From Microbulbifer sp. THAF38 (GTDB lineage: Bacteria; Pseudomonadota; Gammaproteobacteria; Pseudomonadales; Cellvibrionaceae), in NCBI RefSeq assembly GCF_009363535.1, contig NZ_CP045369.1:4455001-4519000 (forward strand): 64,000 nt of DNA, read 5' to 3'. This document shows positions 53,052 to 63,098 of the stretch, piece after piece; the first letter of the stretch is position 1; each line of letters begins with the position of its first letter. A program made the position numbers and the translations under genes. A model generated the notes under the pieces. The model was given only the letters and a program-made list of their open reading frames with translations. It had not been told where the DNA came from and did no database searches.

Positions 53052-53417
53052 TCAGCGTGCGGAGAGCAGCATAATACCGATGATCAACCCGAGTATGCCG
53101 CTGATACGCAGGAAGTTTTCATTGCCCTGGGAGATTTTGATGGCCAGCGCTTTGCCGCGCTCAAAACCAATCTGCAGCATATAGGCGCCACTCAGCAGCA
53201 CCAATACACCCAGGGCGTTGAAGAGGATATACCAGTTGCGAGTGTCGGCGACCAAAAGCAGAAAAAGACCGACAAGAATGCGCAGCCAGGCTGAAAAGAA
53301 ATAGCCTGTTTCGCTGAGTCTCTCACTGATGGTTTGCGCCAACTTAGGCTTGGCAATAACTGCCAGTGAAAACAAGACAATGGCAATACCCAATAACCCT
53401 ACAATCACTCGAATCAT
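53052..53417 (-). CDS. Small integral membrane protein of unknown function
   Basis: A 121-residue protein with four hydrophobic segments: about residues 3-23 (VIVGLLGIAIVLFSLAVIA), 44-60, 65-82 (LFNALGVLVLLSGAYML) and 102-119 (ISGILGLIIGIMLL). It contains a soluble basic loop after the first helix. No motif suggests a function. It lies between rsmE and the HAD gene, all leftward and closely spaced, so it is probably cotranscribed. Confidence 0.7.
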   Translation of the reverse strand: MIRVIVGLLGIAIVLFSLAVIAKPKLAQTISERLSETGYFFSAWLRILVGLFLLLVADTRNWYILFNALGVLVLLSGAYMLQIGFERGKALAIKISQGNENFLRISGILGLIIGIMLLSAR

Positions 53418-53467
53418 AGTTTCCCTTCCTGGTTTTCATCCTATCCAATTTTGGATTGCGCCAGCTC

Positions 53468-54214
53468 CTACAGGTCACCCCATTGGAACTGCAACACCGA
53501 CAGTGCGGCGATAGGCGCGGTTTCGGTGCGCATAACCCTAGGCCCCAGGCGCAGTGGCATAAAGCCGTGGCCCAAGGCCAGATCAATCTCCGCCTGGGAC
53601 AATCCACCCTCTGGCCCCACCATCAACAGGGCCGAATCCGGCTTGCCATTGTCCGCTTCCCAGCGGCGCAGATCCAGCTCGGTGCGGTGGTGTAATACCA
53701 GTTTGGTTTGCGGCTCGCCCTGCTGGGTTGAGGTTTGTAAATACTGAGGGAGTTTTACCGGTTCGGCAATTTCCGGCAACAGATTGCGCTCACACTGCTC
53801 ACAAGCGCTGATAGCAATCTGGCGCCAGTGGCCGAGTTTTTTTTGCAGGCGCTCACCGGATAGTTTGACCTCGCAGCGCTCGCTGAACAGCGGTTGGATA
53901 GCCGCCACCCCCAGCTCGGTGGCCTTCTGTATCACCCAGTCGAATCGGTCACCACGGGAGATGCCAATTGCCAGGGTTAACGCCAGAGGCGACTGGCGAT
54001 TGTCTTCGCGAAACGCACCAACACCCACCTGCGCGCGCTTACCCGTAGCCAGCAATTCCGCACTGTACTCGCCACCCAGACCATCAAACAGAGTAATAGG
54101 GTGGCCGGCGCCGAGGCGTAGGACTTTTACCAGATGCCGGGAGGCGCCCTCATCCAACTCGATTTGAGAAACACCGGCCAGGGCCTGCTGGGAGTAAATA
54201 CGCGGGATGCGCAT
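53468..54214 (-). CDS. rsmE: 16S rRNA m3U1498 methyltransferase
   Basis: A 248-residue SPOUT-class enzyme that methylates N3 of U1498 in 16S rRNA with S-adenosylmethionine. It has an N-terminal PUA-like region (about residues 1-70) and the knotted C-terminal domain with LMVGPEGGLSQAEIDLA near residue 200 and LRLGPRVMRTETAPIAAL near the end, the SAM-binding trefoil knot. Confidence 0.95.
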   Translation of the reverse strand: MRIPRIYSQQALAGVSQIELDEGASRHLVKVLRLGAGHPITLFDGLGGEYSAELLATGKRAQVGVGAFREDNRQSPLALTLAIGISRGDRFDWVIQKATELGVAAIQPLFSERCEVKLSGERLQKKLGHWRQIAISACEQCERNLLPEIAEPVKLPQYLQTSTQQGEPQTKLVLHHRTELDLRRWEADNGKPDSALLMVGPEGGLSQAEIDLALGHGFMPLRLGPRVMRTETAPIAALSVLQFQWGDL

Positions 54215-54240
54215 GAGTGAAGATCCTGTAAAACACTATA

Positions 54241-54265
54241 AAAAAGCCGACTGGAATGTCGGCAT
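54241..54265 (-). terminator. Terminator after the RND efflux operon
   Basis: GCCGAC and GTCGGC (54247-54264) form a perfect 6-bp stem; on the minus strand it is followed by TTTTTT. It lies after the RND permease gene and before rsmE, separating the two leftward units. Confidence 0.85.
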
Positions 54266-54349
54266 TTTGCAGGCGGGTAGTTTAGGCATTAATACGCAGG
54301 CCAAGCAATGACGGAAAACCCCCGCCATTGCCTAAAACGCAAATGACGA

Positions 54350-57300
54350 TCAGGCCGTTTCCAGAGACACCGGGGTGTCAATTTGGCCCTGGCGCTTGCT
54401 TTTCGGGCGCAGCACTTCGATCACCTTGTACAGGTTTGGCACCAATACCAGAGTCACTGCGGTGGCAAACAGGACGCCGAAGGCCAGGCTGATCACCATG
54501 GGAATCAGGAACTGCGCCTGGATAGAGCGCTCGAACATGATCGGCACCAACCCTATAAAGGTGGTGATAGAGGTGAGGATAATCGGGCGGAAACGGTCGC
54601 GACCCGCCTGCACCACCGCATCCATAACAGCTACGCCCTGGGCGCGAAGCTGGTTGATACGATCCATCAATACCAGGTTATCGTTCACCACAACCCCTGC
54701 TGCGGCGAGGAAGCCGAGCATGGACATAATGCTGATATCGTGGCCCATCAATAGGTGACCCACTACCGCGCCAAAGAAGCCAAACGGCACTGCGGTGAGA
54801 ATCAACAGCGGCTGCGAGTAGGAGCGGAAGGCGATGGCCAGCAGCGCGTAAATAGCGAACAGGGACAGTACGAAGAACGCCAGGATCGCACCGTTGAACT
54901 CTTCCTCCTCCTGCATTTCACCGGCGGTTCTCAGGGAGAAACCGGGGAACTGGCGCTCCAGCTCAGGCACCAGGGTCTCGCGCATATCCTTGAGAATTTC
55001 CTGCGCAGTGGAGGTGTTCGGCGTTAGCTCGGCAAACACTCGCACGGTGCGCTCGCGGTTGTTGCGGCGGATGGTGGTGTAACCGGGCACATAGACCGCT
55101 TCGGCTACCGCAGAGAAGGGCACCTCACCTTGCGCCGTGCGAATACGCACACGATCCATCTGCTCTTCGCTGGCACGCTCTTCCTGCGGGTAGCGCACCA
55201 TCACCCTAACGTCCTCGCGACCACGGGGAATACGCTGTACTTCCTCGCCATAGAAACCCTGGCGCACCTGCCTGGCCACATCCACCAGGTTGATACCCAT
55301 GGTGGTGGCATGGGGCTTCAGCTGGATTTCGATATCGCGACGCGCACTGGTGAGATTGTCACGCACATCGTAAACACCGGCGTAACTGTTCATCTTCTTC
55401 TTGACCGCATCGGCGGCAGCGCGCAATTCGTCCATGTCCCCGGAAGCGGTGCTCAGGTTCAGACTCATACCGTTGCCACCATCGTTGATGGTGGCATCAA
55501 TATTCAGGTCTTCAACACTGGCCGGCATTTCACCGATCAGCTCGCGCCAGCGCAGCGACAGGGTTTTGGAAGTCACATCGCGCATCTCACCGTCGGTGAG
55601 CTGCAAAATCACAAAGATGTTGCCGCGCCAGTTGAACACCATGGAGTTCATTACGAAGGGCTCACCGTCGTTGAGCTTCAACATCTCCTCATCGGTGGAG
55701 AGCTTGTCTGCCGCCACTAATACCTGGTTCATCACCCGCTCGGCCTCAACAAACGGTTCACCATCGGCCATGCTCGCCCTTAGACGCAGCAAATCGGAAG
55801 GAACCTGCGGCGAGAAGGAGGAGCCCACATAGCCACTGGTAAAGACACTGATGGCAAGCCCCAACGCCAGCAGGAAAACCATCACAGTGGTACGGCTGTT
55901 ACTGAGGGACTTTTGCAATAGCGGCAGGTAGTACTTGTCACCAGCGGCTTTCATGGCCCCGGCGAAACGCCCACGCAGCTTCTGCAGCTTGATGCCCAGG
56001 TTCGATTTAGCCGGCTGTTCCGGTTTCATACCCACCAGGTGCGCGGGAAGGATCAGCAGGGACTCCACCAGGGAGAAACCCAGGCATAGCAACACCACCA
56101 CTGGCAGGGCCAGCATCATCTGTGCGGTATAGCCGGGCAGGAATAGCATGGGAATAAAGAACACCATGGTGGAGGTCACGGCGAAAATCACCGGTGCAGA
56201 GACCTGCTTCACGCCCTCTTCCGCGGCGGCCAGACCGGTCACACCGCGATCGTGGGCCGCATGCACGGCTTCCCCCACAATAATCGCATCGTCCACCACA
56301 ATGCCGAGAATCAGCAGGAAGGCGAACAGCGACAACATATTCAGGCTGACCCCGGTGATCGGCAGCAACCAGAAGGCGCCGAGGAAGGCCACAATAATGC
56401 CCACGGTTACCCACATCGCCAACGCCGGGCGCAGAAACAGCATCAGCATGATAAAGACCATGGCGAAGCCGCTTAAGGCGTTGGTGGTCAACAGGTTCAT
56501 ACGGCCCTCAAAGGCCTTGGAGAAATCAAACCAGACGTCGAACTCCATACCCGGCGGCAACTGGGTGCGCGCTTCCGCCATAAATGCCTTGATGCGCTCG
56601 GCGGTGGCCACTACATCCAGCGGCTCCCCCTGAATCACACGCAGGTTCATAGCCGGGTTGCCGTTAAAGAGGATAACGTTGTTGTACTCCTCGAAGCCGT
56701 CACGCACGGTGGCCACATCACGCAGCAGCAGTACCGAACCATCGGCGCGGCTGACAACGGGAATGCGCTCAAAGTCCTCAGCGGTGTAGGCCTGGCCACG
56801 GGTCTGTACCTGGATATCACCGCGATCCGAACGCACCATACCCGCGGGCAGATCGAGGGAGGAGCGACGCACCGCGTTGGCCACATCGTTAAAGCTCAGG
56901 TTGTAACGGCGCAGATTCAGCTCGGAAACCTCGATGGACAGTTCATCCGGGCGCTCGCCCCAGATATCCACACGGCGCACGCCGGGGATCAGGGTGAGTT
57001 TGTCGCGCAGGTCCAGCGCGGTCTCCTTGAGCTGGCGCTCGGAAACCGGACCGCCAATGGCGATCATCATCAGCTCCGTATCCCACTCCTGCAGGCGAAT
57101 CACCGGGCGCTCGATACCCTCGGGGAAGGTGTTAATACTATCCACCTGCACCTTGATATCGTTGAGCAGACGCAGCTCGTCGTAACCATCCACCGCTTGA
57201 ATTTCGATGGAGGAATGGCTGCGGCGGGAGGCGGAGTTCACCTCCTTGATGCCCTTCACCTCAGAGATAGCCTCCTCCACACGCACGGTCACCTGCTGCT

Positions 57301-57481
57301 CGACTTCCGCCGGACCGGCACCGGGATAGGAGATTTCCACCTCGACAATGCCGGGCTGAATCGCCGGAAATACCTCGCGATCAATCCCACTGATTCCGAA
57401 ACAACCGCCGATGATGATCATAATCATCAGCAGGTTTGCGGCCTTACTGTTGCGCGCAAACCAGGAAATAATGCCGTTCAT
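54350..57481 (-). CDS. RND efflux transporter permease
   Basis: A 1043-residue inner-membrane pump of standard RND length and organisation: twelve helices in two repeats, each with a large periplasmic loop. Proton-relay acidic residues are in ILGIVVDDAIIVGEAVHAAH near residue 400 and an N-V-L-like segment AAAGVVVNDNLVLMDRINQL near residue 915. The N-terminus begins MNGIISWFARNSKAANLLM. Substrate type cannot be read reliably, but it groups with HAE1-like drug or lipid exporters. It overlaps the adaptor gene by one base. No outer-membrane factor gene is nearby, so it probably uses a TolC encoded elsewhere. Confidence 0.93.
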   Translation of the reverse strand: MNGIISWFARNSKAANLLMIMIIIGGCFGISGIDREVFPAIQPGIVEVEISYPGAGPAEVEQQVTVRVEEAISEVKGIKEVNSASRRSHSSIEIQAVDGYDELRLLNDIKVQVDSINTFPEGIERPVIRLQEWDTELMMIAIGGPVSERQLKETALDLRDKLTLIPGVRRVDIWGERPDELSIEVSELNLRRYNLSFNDVANAVRRSSLDLPAGMVRSDRGDIQVQTRGQAYTAEDFERIPVVSRADGSVLLLRDVATVRDGFEEYNNVILFNGNPAMNLRVIQGEPLDVVATAERIKAFMAEARTQLPPGMEFDVWFDFSKAFEGRMNLLTTNALSGFAMVFIMLMLFLRPALAMWVTVGIIVAFLGAFWLLPITGVSLNMLSLFAFLLILGIVVDDAIIVGEAVHAAHDRGVTGLAAAEEGVKQVSAPVIFAVTSTMVFFIPMLFLPGYTAQMMLALPVVVLLCLGFSLVESLLILPAHLVGMKPEQPAKSNLGIKLQKLRGRFAGAMKAAGDKYYLPLLQKSLSNSRTTVMVFLLALGLAISVFTSGYVGSSFSPQVPSDLLRLRASMADGEPFVEAERVMNQVLVAADKLSTDEEMLKLNDGEPFVMNSMVFNWRGNIFVILQLTDGEMRDVTSKTLSLRWRELIGEMPASVEDLNIDATINDGGNGMSLNLSTASGDMDELRAAADAVKKKMNSYAGVYDVRDNLTSARRDIEIQLKPHATTMGINLVDVARQVRQGFYGEEVQRIPRGREDVRVMVRYPQEERASEEQMDRVRIRTAQGEVPFSAVAEAVYVPGYTTIRRNNRERTVRVFAELTPNTSTAQEILKDMRETLVPELERQFPGFSLRTAGEMQEEEEFNGAILAFFVLSLFAIYALLAIAFRSYSQPLLILTAVPFGFFGAVVGHLLMGHDISIMSMLGFLAAAGVVVNDNLVLMDRINQLRAQGVAVMDAVVQAGRDRFRPIILTSITTFIGLVPIMFERSIQAQFLIPMVISLAFGVLFATAVTLVLVPNLYKVIEVLRPKSKRQGQIDTPVSLETA

Positions 57482-58734
57482 CAGTGGCCTCCGTGGGCAG
57501 CACTATTTGTTGCTGCGGTCTCGCCGGTGGTGTTTGAATCGGCTTCGGCATCGCTCTTAACACTATCGATCAGACCGGCTGGCTTCTCGTTGAGTGGATT
57601 AGCAGTAAGTGCCATGCCCTCGCGGGAGTAGCCCAGGCTGGACACCACAACGCGGTCACCAACGGCGATATCTCCGCGCAACCATACCTGGTCACCGATG
57701 CTCTGCAGCAGCTCTACAGTTTTAAAAACCAGCTCGCTCTCTTCATCCAACACCAGCAGGTGGTCGCCCTCGTGCAGGGCCTGGCGCGGCAAAACCACAA
57801 TGCCGTCCAGAGTGCGACCGGCAATATCGGCCTCCACAAACAGGCCGTTCATCAAGGGAACATCGCCTTCATAGGGGTTCTGTACCTGAGCCACGGCATA
57901 AATAAAGCGGCTATTGGTATCGATGCTGGCCTCGGTGCGCACCAGCTGGGCACGCCACTCGCGCTCAAGCCCAGCCACCATCGCCCGCAGGCGTACCTCG
58001 GGGCCATGTTCGAAGGATTTACCCAGAGGTAGATCGAGCAGTGCCAACTGTTGATCGGTCAGAGGCAGGCGCACTTCGGCGATGCCAGTGCTGTGGATTT
58101 TTGCCAGGGGCGTGCCGGGGGTGATGTATTGACCCAGATCGACATAGGTCTCCACTACGCGTCCAGCAAACGGCGTTTTCACTGCAGTTCGCGCCAGGTC
58201 CAGCTTGGCCTGGTCGCGATCCGCGCGCGCGGCGGCCACTGCGGCTTCGGCGGCCTGTAAGTGCGGCTTGCGCAGGAACAGTGCGTTGGCGGCCTCGCTG
58301 CCCAGGTCGCGCCACTCGCGCTTGGCCTGCTTGGCTCGGCCCTGCTCTTGTGCCAGGGCGGACTTGGCATCGGCCAGCTGCGATTCGGCGCGGGTCACTT
58401 TGTGGATGTAGTCCGCTTGTTCAAGCAGAAGCAGCGATGCCCCTTCGGCAAAAAAACCACCCGGCACAAAGGCCTCACCCACACTTTCAATCACACCGCC
58501 GACACGAGCCACCACTTCAATTTCATGGCGGGCGTGCACTGTGCCCTGGCTCGGTACCAACAGGGTCTGGCGCCCCGGTTCCGCATATAGGACATCCGCC
58601 ACCGGCGGTACCACCGCTTCCGGTGGTTTTTCTTCCGGCTTCGGCTTCAATAACACCACCGTAGTAATGGCGGCCACCCCAATAGCCAAAACGGTAAATA
58701 AAAGCTTGTTCTTGCTCGACACTTTCACAGGCAC
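57481..58734 (-). CDS. RND efflux periplasmic adaptor subunit
   Basis: A 417-residue membrane-fusion protein with an N-terminal membrane anchor (about residues 9-27). The barrel-sandwich hybrid halves flank a coiled-coil hairpin (about 125-185, rich in Ala, Gln and Lys): SQGTVHARHEIEVVARVGG, then VKTPFAGRVVETYVDLGQYI. The beta-barrel and membrane-proximal regions follow, with RQALHEGDHLLVLDEESELV near residue 320. It joins the permease to an outer-membrane channel. It is first in a two-gene leftward operon, coupled to the permease. Confidence 0.92.
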   Translation of the reverse strand: MPVKVSSKNKLLFTVLAIGVAAITTVVLLKPKPEEKPPEAVVPPVADVLYAEPGRQTLLVPSQGTVHARHEIEVVARVGGVIESVGEAFVPGGFFAEGASLLLLEQADYIHKVTRAESQLADAKSALAQEQGRAKQAKREWRDLGSEAANALFLRKPHLQAAEAAVAAARADRDQAKLDLARTAVKTPFAGRVVETYVDLGQYITPGTPLAKIHSTGIAEVRLPLTDQQLALLDLPLGKSFEHGPEVRLRAMVAGLEREWRAQLVRTEASIDTNSRFIYAVAQVQNPYEGDVPLMNGLFVEADIAGRTLDGIVVLPRQALHEGDHLLVLDEESELVFKTVELLQSIGDQVWLRGDIAVGDRVVVSSLGYSREGMALTANPLNEKPAGLIDSVKSDAEADSNTTGETAATNSAAHGGH

Positions 58735-59017
58735 CCTCTACCCCATTCTGTGACCGAAACTGGTCAAATTTTAATTAGCGCGCATTCTACTGGAGTTCGA
58801 CGCAGATAAGAGTCGATTTGGATGCAGGTCGCCGCAGGAGTTTGTGCCTTATCGCAAACCTTCCTCGCCGGGCTCGGGTAACGCATAATGCCCGCCCCAA
58901 TTTACCGTTGCAGGAGAGACAGCGGGCCGCGCAAAGCCAAGGAAACCGACGGGCTATTTCCCGGTCAAACGCCGCTCCTTAAGGTACGAACCCCCGGAAA
59001 ACGGATATAGACATCAC
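58735..59017. other. Divergent promoter region between RND operon and tex
   Basis: About 283 bases with no gene; it must carry the promoters for both the RND adaptor gene and tex. No MarR/TetR-type regulator gene or clear long palindrome is seen here. Confidence 0.5.
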
Positions 59018-61372
59018 ATGCTGGATATCAACGCTCGCATCGCCGAAGAACTCAACGTACGTCCCCAACAGGTTACCGCCGCAGTATCCCTGCTGGATGA
59101 AGGCGCCACGGTGCCTTTTATTGCCCGCTACCGGAAAGAAGTCACGGGGGCCCTGGACGACACCCAATTACGTACCCTGGAGGAGCGCCTGCGCTACCTG
59201 CGTGAGCTGGAAGAGCGCCGCGCAGCCATCATCAAGAGTATTGATGAGCAGGGCAAACTCACTGCGGAATTGGCGCAACAAATCAATGGCGCCGACACCA
59301 AGAACCGCCTCGAAGACCTTTACCTGCCCTACAAACCCAAGCGTCGCACCAAGGGGCAGATCGCTATCGAAGCGGGGCTCGAACCCCTCGCCGACGCCCT
59401 GATTAACAACCCATCCTTAGACCCCGCCGCAGAAGCACAGCAATACCTCAACACCGATCACGAAGACACCTCCTTACAGGTAAAAGACATTAAGGCCGCC
59501 CTCGACGGAGCCAAATTTATCCTGATGGAGCGCTTCGCCGAGGATGCAGAGCTGCTGGGCAAGCTGCGGGACTTCCTCAAGCGCGATGGTCAGGTCAAAT
59601 CCAAGCTGCTCGACGGCAAAGAGGAAGAGGGAGCCAAATTCCGCGACTATTTCGAATACGCCGAGGACTGGTCCAAGGTGCCATCCCACCGCGCCCTGGC
59701 AATTTTCCGCGGCCGCAACGAGGGCATCCTCGCCATCAGTGTTGGATTGCCCGAAGAGGAGGGCACTCCAGCCACCGCCAGCCACCCCTGCGAAACCATG
59801 ATCGCCAGGCACTTTGATATTACCGACGAAGGCCGCCCGGCGGACAAGTGGCTCGGCGAAGTGGTGCGCTGGACCTGGCGTATCAAATTGCTTACCGCGC
59901 TGGAAACTGACCTATTGGGTGAACTGCGCGAGAAAGCGGAAGAGGAAGCCATCAAGGTCTTCTCCCGCAATCTCAAAGATCTACTATTGGCCGCACCTGC
60001 CGGACACAAGGCCACTATCGGCCTGGACCCGGGCCTGCGCACCGGTGTGAAAGTTGCGGTAGTGGATGCCACCGGCAAGATACTGGACCACATCGCCATC
60101 TTCCCCAACCCGCCGCAAAACCGCCATCAGGAATCCGCCGCGGTTATTGCCGCCCTGTGCAATAAATACAATGTCGGCTTGATCGCCATCGGCAACGGCA
60201 CAGCCAGTCGCGAGACTGATAAATTTGTCGGCGAGACCATTAAGCAATACAAATTAAATGCGCAAAAGGTGGTGGTAAACGAGGCAGGCGCCTCCGTGTA
60301 CTCCGCTTCCGAATTCGCCGCGCGGGAATTTCCCGATCTGGATGTCACCATCCGTGGCGCCATCTCTATCGCCCGTCGCCTGCAAGACCCGCTGGCTGAA
60401 CTGGTGAAGATCGAACCCAAATCCATTGGTGTTGGCCAATACCAGCATGACGTTTCACAGACCCAGCTGGCGCGCTCCCTCGACGCCGTGGTGGAAGATT
60501 GTGTAAACGGTGTCGGCGCCGAACTGAACTCTGCCTCGGCACCACTGCTGGCCAAGGTTTCCGGCCTGACCGCCTCCATCGCCAGCAACATCGTCAGCTA
60601 CCGCGATCAAAACGGCGCCTTTAAAAACCGCAAACAGTTGCTGGAAGTACCGCGCCTGGGGCCCAAAGCCTTTGAGCAAGCCGCCGGCTTCCTGCGTATT
60701 AATAACGGCGAAAACCCGCTGGATAAATCTGGCGTACACCCCGAATCCTATATCGTGGTGAAACGCATCGCCGAGAAAAACGGCCGCGAGATTAACAGCC
60801 TGATCGGCGACTCCGCCTTCCTGCGCCGCCTCAATCCGGCGGATTACACCGATGAGAAATTCGGATTACCCACCGTTACCGATATCATCGCCGAACTGGA
60901 AAAACCCGGCCGCGACCCGCGCCCGGAATTCCGCACTGCGCGCTTCGAAGAGGGCGTTGAGGAAATCAAAGACCTGCGCCCCGCCATGGTGTTGGAGGGT
61001 ACGGTTACCAACGTCACCAACTTCGGTGCGTTTGTGGATATCGGCGTACACCAGGATGGACTGGTCCATATCTCCGCACTTTCAGAAAAGTTTGTCAAAG
61101 ACCCTCACGAGGTGGTTAAAGCTGGCGATATCGTCAAAGTCAAAGTGATGGAAGTGGATGTCGCACGCAAGCGCATAGGCCTTTCCATGCGCCTCTCCGA
61201 CGAGCCCGGTGAACAGGGCAGTGGTGGTATCAACAAAGGCGACCAGCGCGAAAACCGCCAGGCCCAGCGCTATAACAAGCAGCAGGGCAATCGGCAGCAG
61301 AAGGGCGGCCAAGGGAATAGCCGTGGCAGCATGGGCGATCTGTTAATGGCGGCAATGAAGAATAAAAAATAA
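59018..61372 (+). CDS. tex: Tex-family RNA-binding protein
   Basis: A 784-residue Tex protein, of normal length, that binds nucleic acid and affects transcription. It has an N-terminal helical region ([20 protein letters not shown]), a YqgF/RuvC-like nuclease-fold domain ([20 protein letters not shown] near residue 335), helix-hairpin-helix motifs ([20 protein letters not shown] near residue 535) and an S1 domain ([20 protein letters not shown] near residue 660). The C-terminal tail is rich in Gln, Arg and Gly ([20 protein letters not shown]) and probably disordered. Confidence 0.95.
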   Translation: MLDINARIAEELNVRPQQVTAAVSLLDEGATVPFIARYRKEVTGALDDTQLRTLEERLRYLRELEERRAAIIKSIDEQGKLTAELAQQINGADTKNRLEDLYLPYKPKRRTKGQIAIEAGLEPLADALINNPSLDPAAEAQQYLNTDHEDTSLQVKDIKAALDGAKFILMERFAEDAELLGKLRDFLKRDGQVKSKLLDGKEEEGAKFRDYFEYAEDWSKVPSHRALAIFRGRNEGILAISVGLPEEEGTPATASHPCETMIARHFDITDEGRPADKWLGEVVRWTWRIKLLTALETDLLGELREKAEEEAIKVFSRNLKDLLLAAPAGHKATIGLDPGLRTGVKVAVVDATGKILDHIAIFPNPPQNRHQESAAVIAALCNKYNVGLIAIGNGTASRETDKFVGETIKQYKLNAQKVVVNEAGASVYSASEFAAREFPDLDVTIRGAISIARRLQDPLAELVKIEPKSIGVGQYQHDVSQTQLARSLDAVVEDCVNGVGAELNSASAPLLAKVSGLTASIASNIVSYRDQNGAFKNRKQLLEVPRLGPKAFEQAAGFLRINNGENPLDKSGVHPESYIVVKRIAEKNGREINSLIGDSAFLRRLNPADYTDEKFGLPTVTDIIAELEKPGRDPRPEFRTARFEEGVEEIKDLRPAMVLEGTVTNVTNFGAFVDIGVHQDGLVHISALSEKFVKDPHEVVKAGDIVKVKVMEVDVARKRIGLSMRLSDEPGEQGSGGINKGDQRENRQAQRYNKQQGNRQQKGGQGNSRGSMGDLLMAAMKNKK

Positions 61373-61385
61373 TACTGCGGACCAA

Positions 61386-61418
61386 CAAAAAAGGGCGATC
61401 ACCAGATCGCCCTTTTTT
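61386..61418 (+). terminator. Rho-independent terminator after tex
   Basis: AAAAAAGGGCGATC and GATCGCCCTTTTTT pair around ACCA with a T-run on both strands. It lies 13 bases after the tex stop and can also end the convergent rluA-type gene. Confidence 0.92.
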
Positions 61419-61462
61419 GTTTAATGAAAAATCAAAGCCGGTTGTAAAACTAGCATTAACGA

Positions 61463-62127
61463 TTATTCAGCTGAGAATGCCTCTGGTAATTCACTGGTAA
61501 CGCTCAGGCGCTCTTGCGTCTCTGGATGCAAAAATTCCAGAGCACTCGCATGCAACAATAACCTCGGGGCCGCAGCTAAGGCTTCTGAGTGTGCATAGAA
61601 TGGATCACCCAATATCGGGTGTCCCATCGCCTGCATATGCACCCGCAGCTGATGAGAACGGCCTGTAACAGGCAAGAGGCGCAGTAAGCTGCTGTCTGCT
61701 GTACTAGATATTTTTTCCCAACGCGTGAGAGAGGGCTTGCCCACCTCATGATCTACTTTTTGTTTTGGCCTGTTTGGCCAGTCACAAATCAGTGGCAGAT
61801 CCACTTCACCTGAATCGGTAGCGGGTACACCCCACACTCTGGCAATATAGGTTTTATCCACTTCGCGATTTTGAAAGAGTGTACTGAGCTTGCGGTGAAC
61901 CTCCGGGCTCCGCGCCATTACCATTAGGCCCGAGGTATCCATATCCAAGCGGTGCACTATTAATGCTTCCGGGTAGTTTTTTGTACCCTGCTTGCCAGAC
62001 TATCTTTGTGGGCCGGATCTCTGCCGGGCACACTGAGGAGACCGCTGGGTTTATTTAAAATTAGAAGGGAAGAATCCTGATAAATGACCGATAAAAAAGG
62101 CTCTGTTGGTGGGCAATATTTACGCAT
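61463..62127 (-). pseudogene. rluA: Pseudouridine synthase RluA, broken by a one-base loss
   Basis: From the ATG at 62127 the frame reads MRKYCPPTEPFLSVIYQDSS, LNKPSGLLSVPGRDPAHKDS and ASRVQK, then goes out of frame at a run of six A (T-run 61977-61982 on the plus strand). Adding one A gives KNYPEALIVHRLDMDTSGL with the catalytic aspartate, and the rest is normal RluA (LPLICDWPNRPKQKV, TGRSHQLRVHMQAMGHPILG) to 61463, 221 residues in all. RluA modifies 23S rRNA U746 and tRNA U32. As it stands the gene would give no full product; sequencing error or slippage at the homopolymer is possible. Confidence 0.88.
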
Positions 62128-62197
62128 TAATTAACTCTTACAACCTGCTAAATGCTATTGCCCACACTCGGCGACAATATAAAATTATTATGGATGA

Positions 62198-63037
62198 CTA
62201 TCGGGCCTTAAGGCCCAGGTCCTTTAAAATACTCTCTGAGGCACCAACCTGATTCATCGTATAAAAGTGCAATCCCGGTGCCCCCCCCTCCAATAAAGTT
62301 TCACACAGGTCGGTAACCACTTCGAGCCCCAATTTACGTATATCATCCGGATTTCGATAACTCTCCATACGCTTTTTCAGCCAACGCGGAATTTCAGCAC
62401 CGCAATTGCGAGAAAAACGCACTAAATTATCGAAGTTAATAATTGGCATAATCCCCGGATAGATTGGTGCGTCGATACCGGCTTTCTCACACTGATCTAT
62501 AAAATAAAAATACGAATCCGGGTTATAGAAGTATTGGGTCATGGCACTATTCGCTCCCGCCTCAAACTTTCCTTTTAAATAACGTATTTCATCATCATAA
62601 CTGTTGGATTCCGGATGAATTTCCGGGTAGGCGGCGACTTCCAGGTGGAAGTGATCGCCCGTATGGCGGCGAATAAAGGCCACCAACTCATTCGCATAGA
62701 CCAGTTGCGCTACCGCACCCATCCCAGAGGGCATATCTCCACGCAGGGCGACGATCCGATTTACGTCGGCCTCTTTATAAGTATTTAACAATCCGAGAAT
62801 CGTTTCTTCGTTGTCACCACCAAATGACAGGTGCGGCGCGATGGAAATACCATCTTTGCGCATACTGGTGACAATATTGGCGGTAGTTTCGCGGGTGGTA
62901 CCGCCGGCGCCATAGGTGACGGAGAAAAATTCGGGATTAAACGCCTGTAAAGCCTCGCGGGTTTTATACAGCTTGGCGCGGCCTTCGGGGGTTTTGGGTG
63001 GGAAAAATTCGAAACTGATGCGAATGGGATTTTTCAT
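62198..63037 (-). CDS. metF: 5,10-methylenetetrahydrofolate reductase
   Basis: A 279-residue FAD enzyme that makes 5-methyltetrahydrofolate for methionine synthesis. It starts with RISFEFFPPKTPEGRAKLY (catalytic Glu in FEFFPP). Other landmarks are SVTYGAGGTTRETT, RIVALRGDMPSG, YPEIHPESNSYDDE and MTQYFYNPDSYFYFIDQC. It lies about 60 bases after ahcY on the same strand, joining folate and SAM-cycle genes in one leftward unit. Confidence 0.97.
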   Translation of the reverse strand: MKNPIRISFEFFPPKTPEGRAKLYKTREALQAFNPEFFSVTYGAGGTTRETTANIVTSMRKDGISIAPHLSFGGDNEETILGLLNTYKEADVNRIVALRGDMPSGMGAVAQLVYANELVAFIRRHTGDHFHLEVAAYPEIHPESNSYDDEIRYLKGKFEAGANSAMTQYFYNPDSYFYFIDQCEKAGIDAPIYPGIMPIINFDNLVRFSRNCGAEIPRWLKKRMESYRNPDDIRKLGLEVVTDLCETLLEGGAPGLHFYTMNQVGASESILKDLGLKAR

Positions 63038-63098
63038 TATATTTTCCAGGCCCTCCGAAATTCAGGTGCCGACACAGCCGGCACCTTCTATGAGGGTA

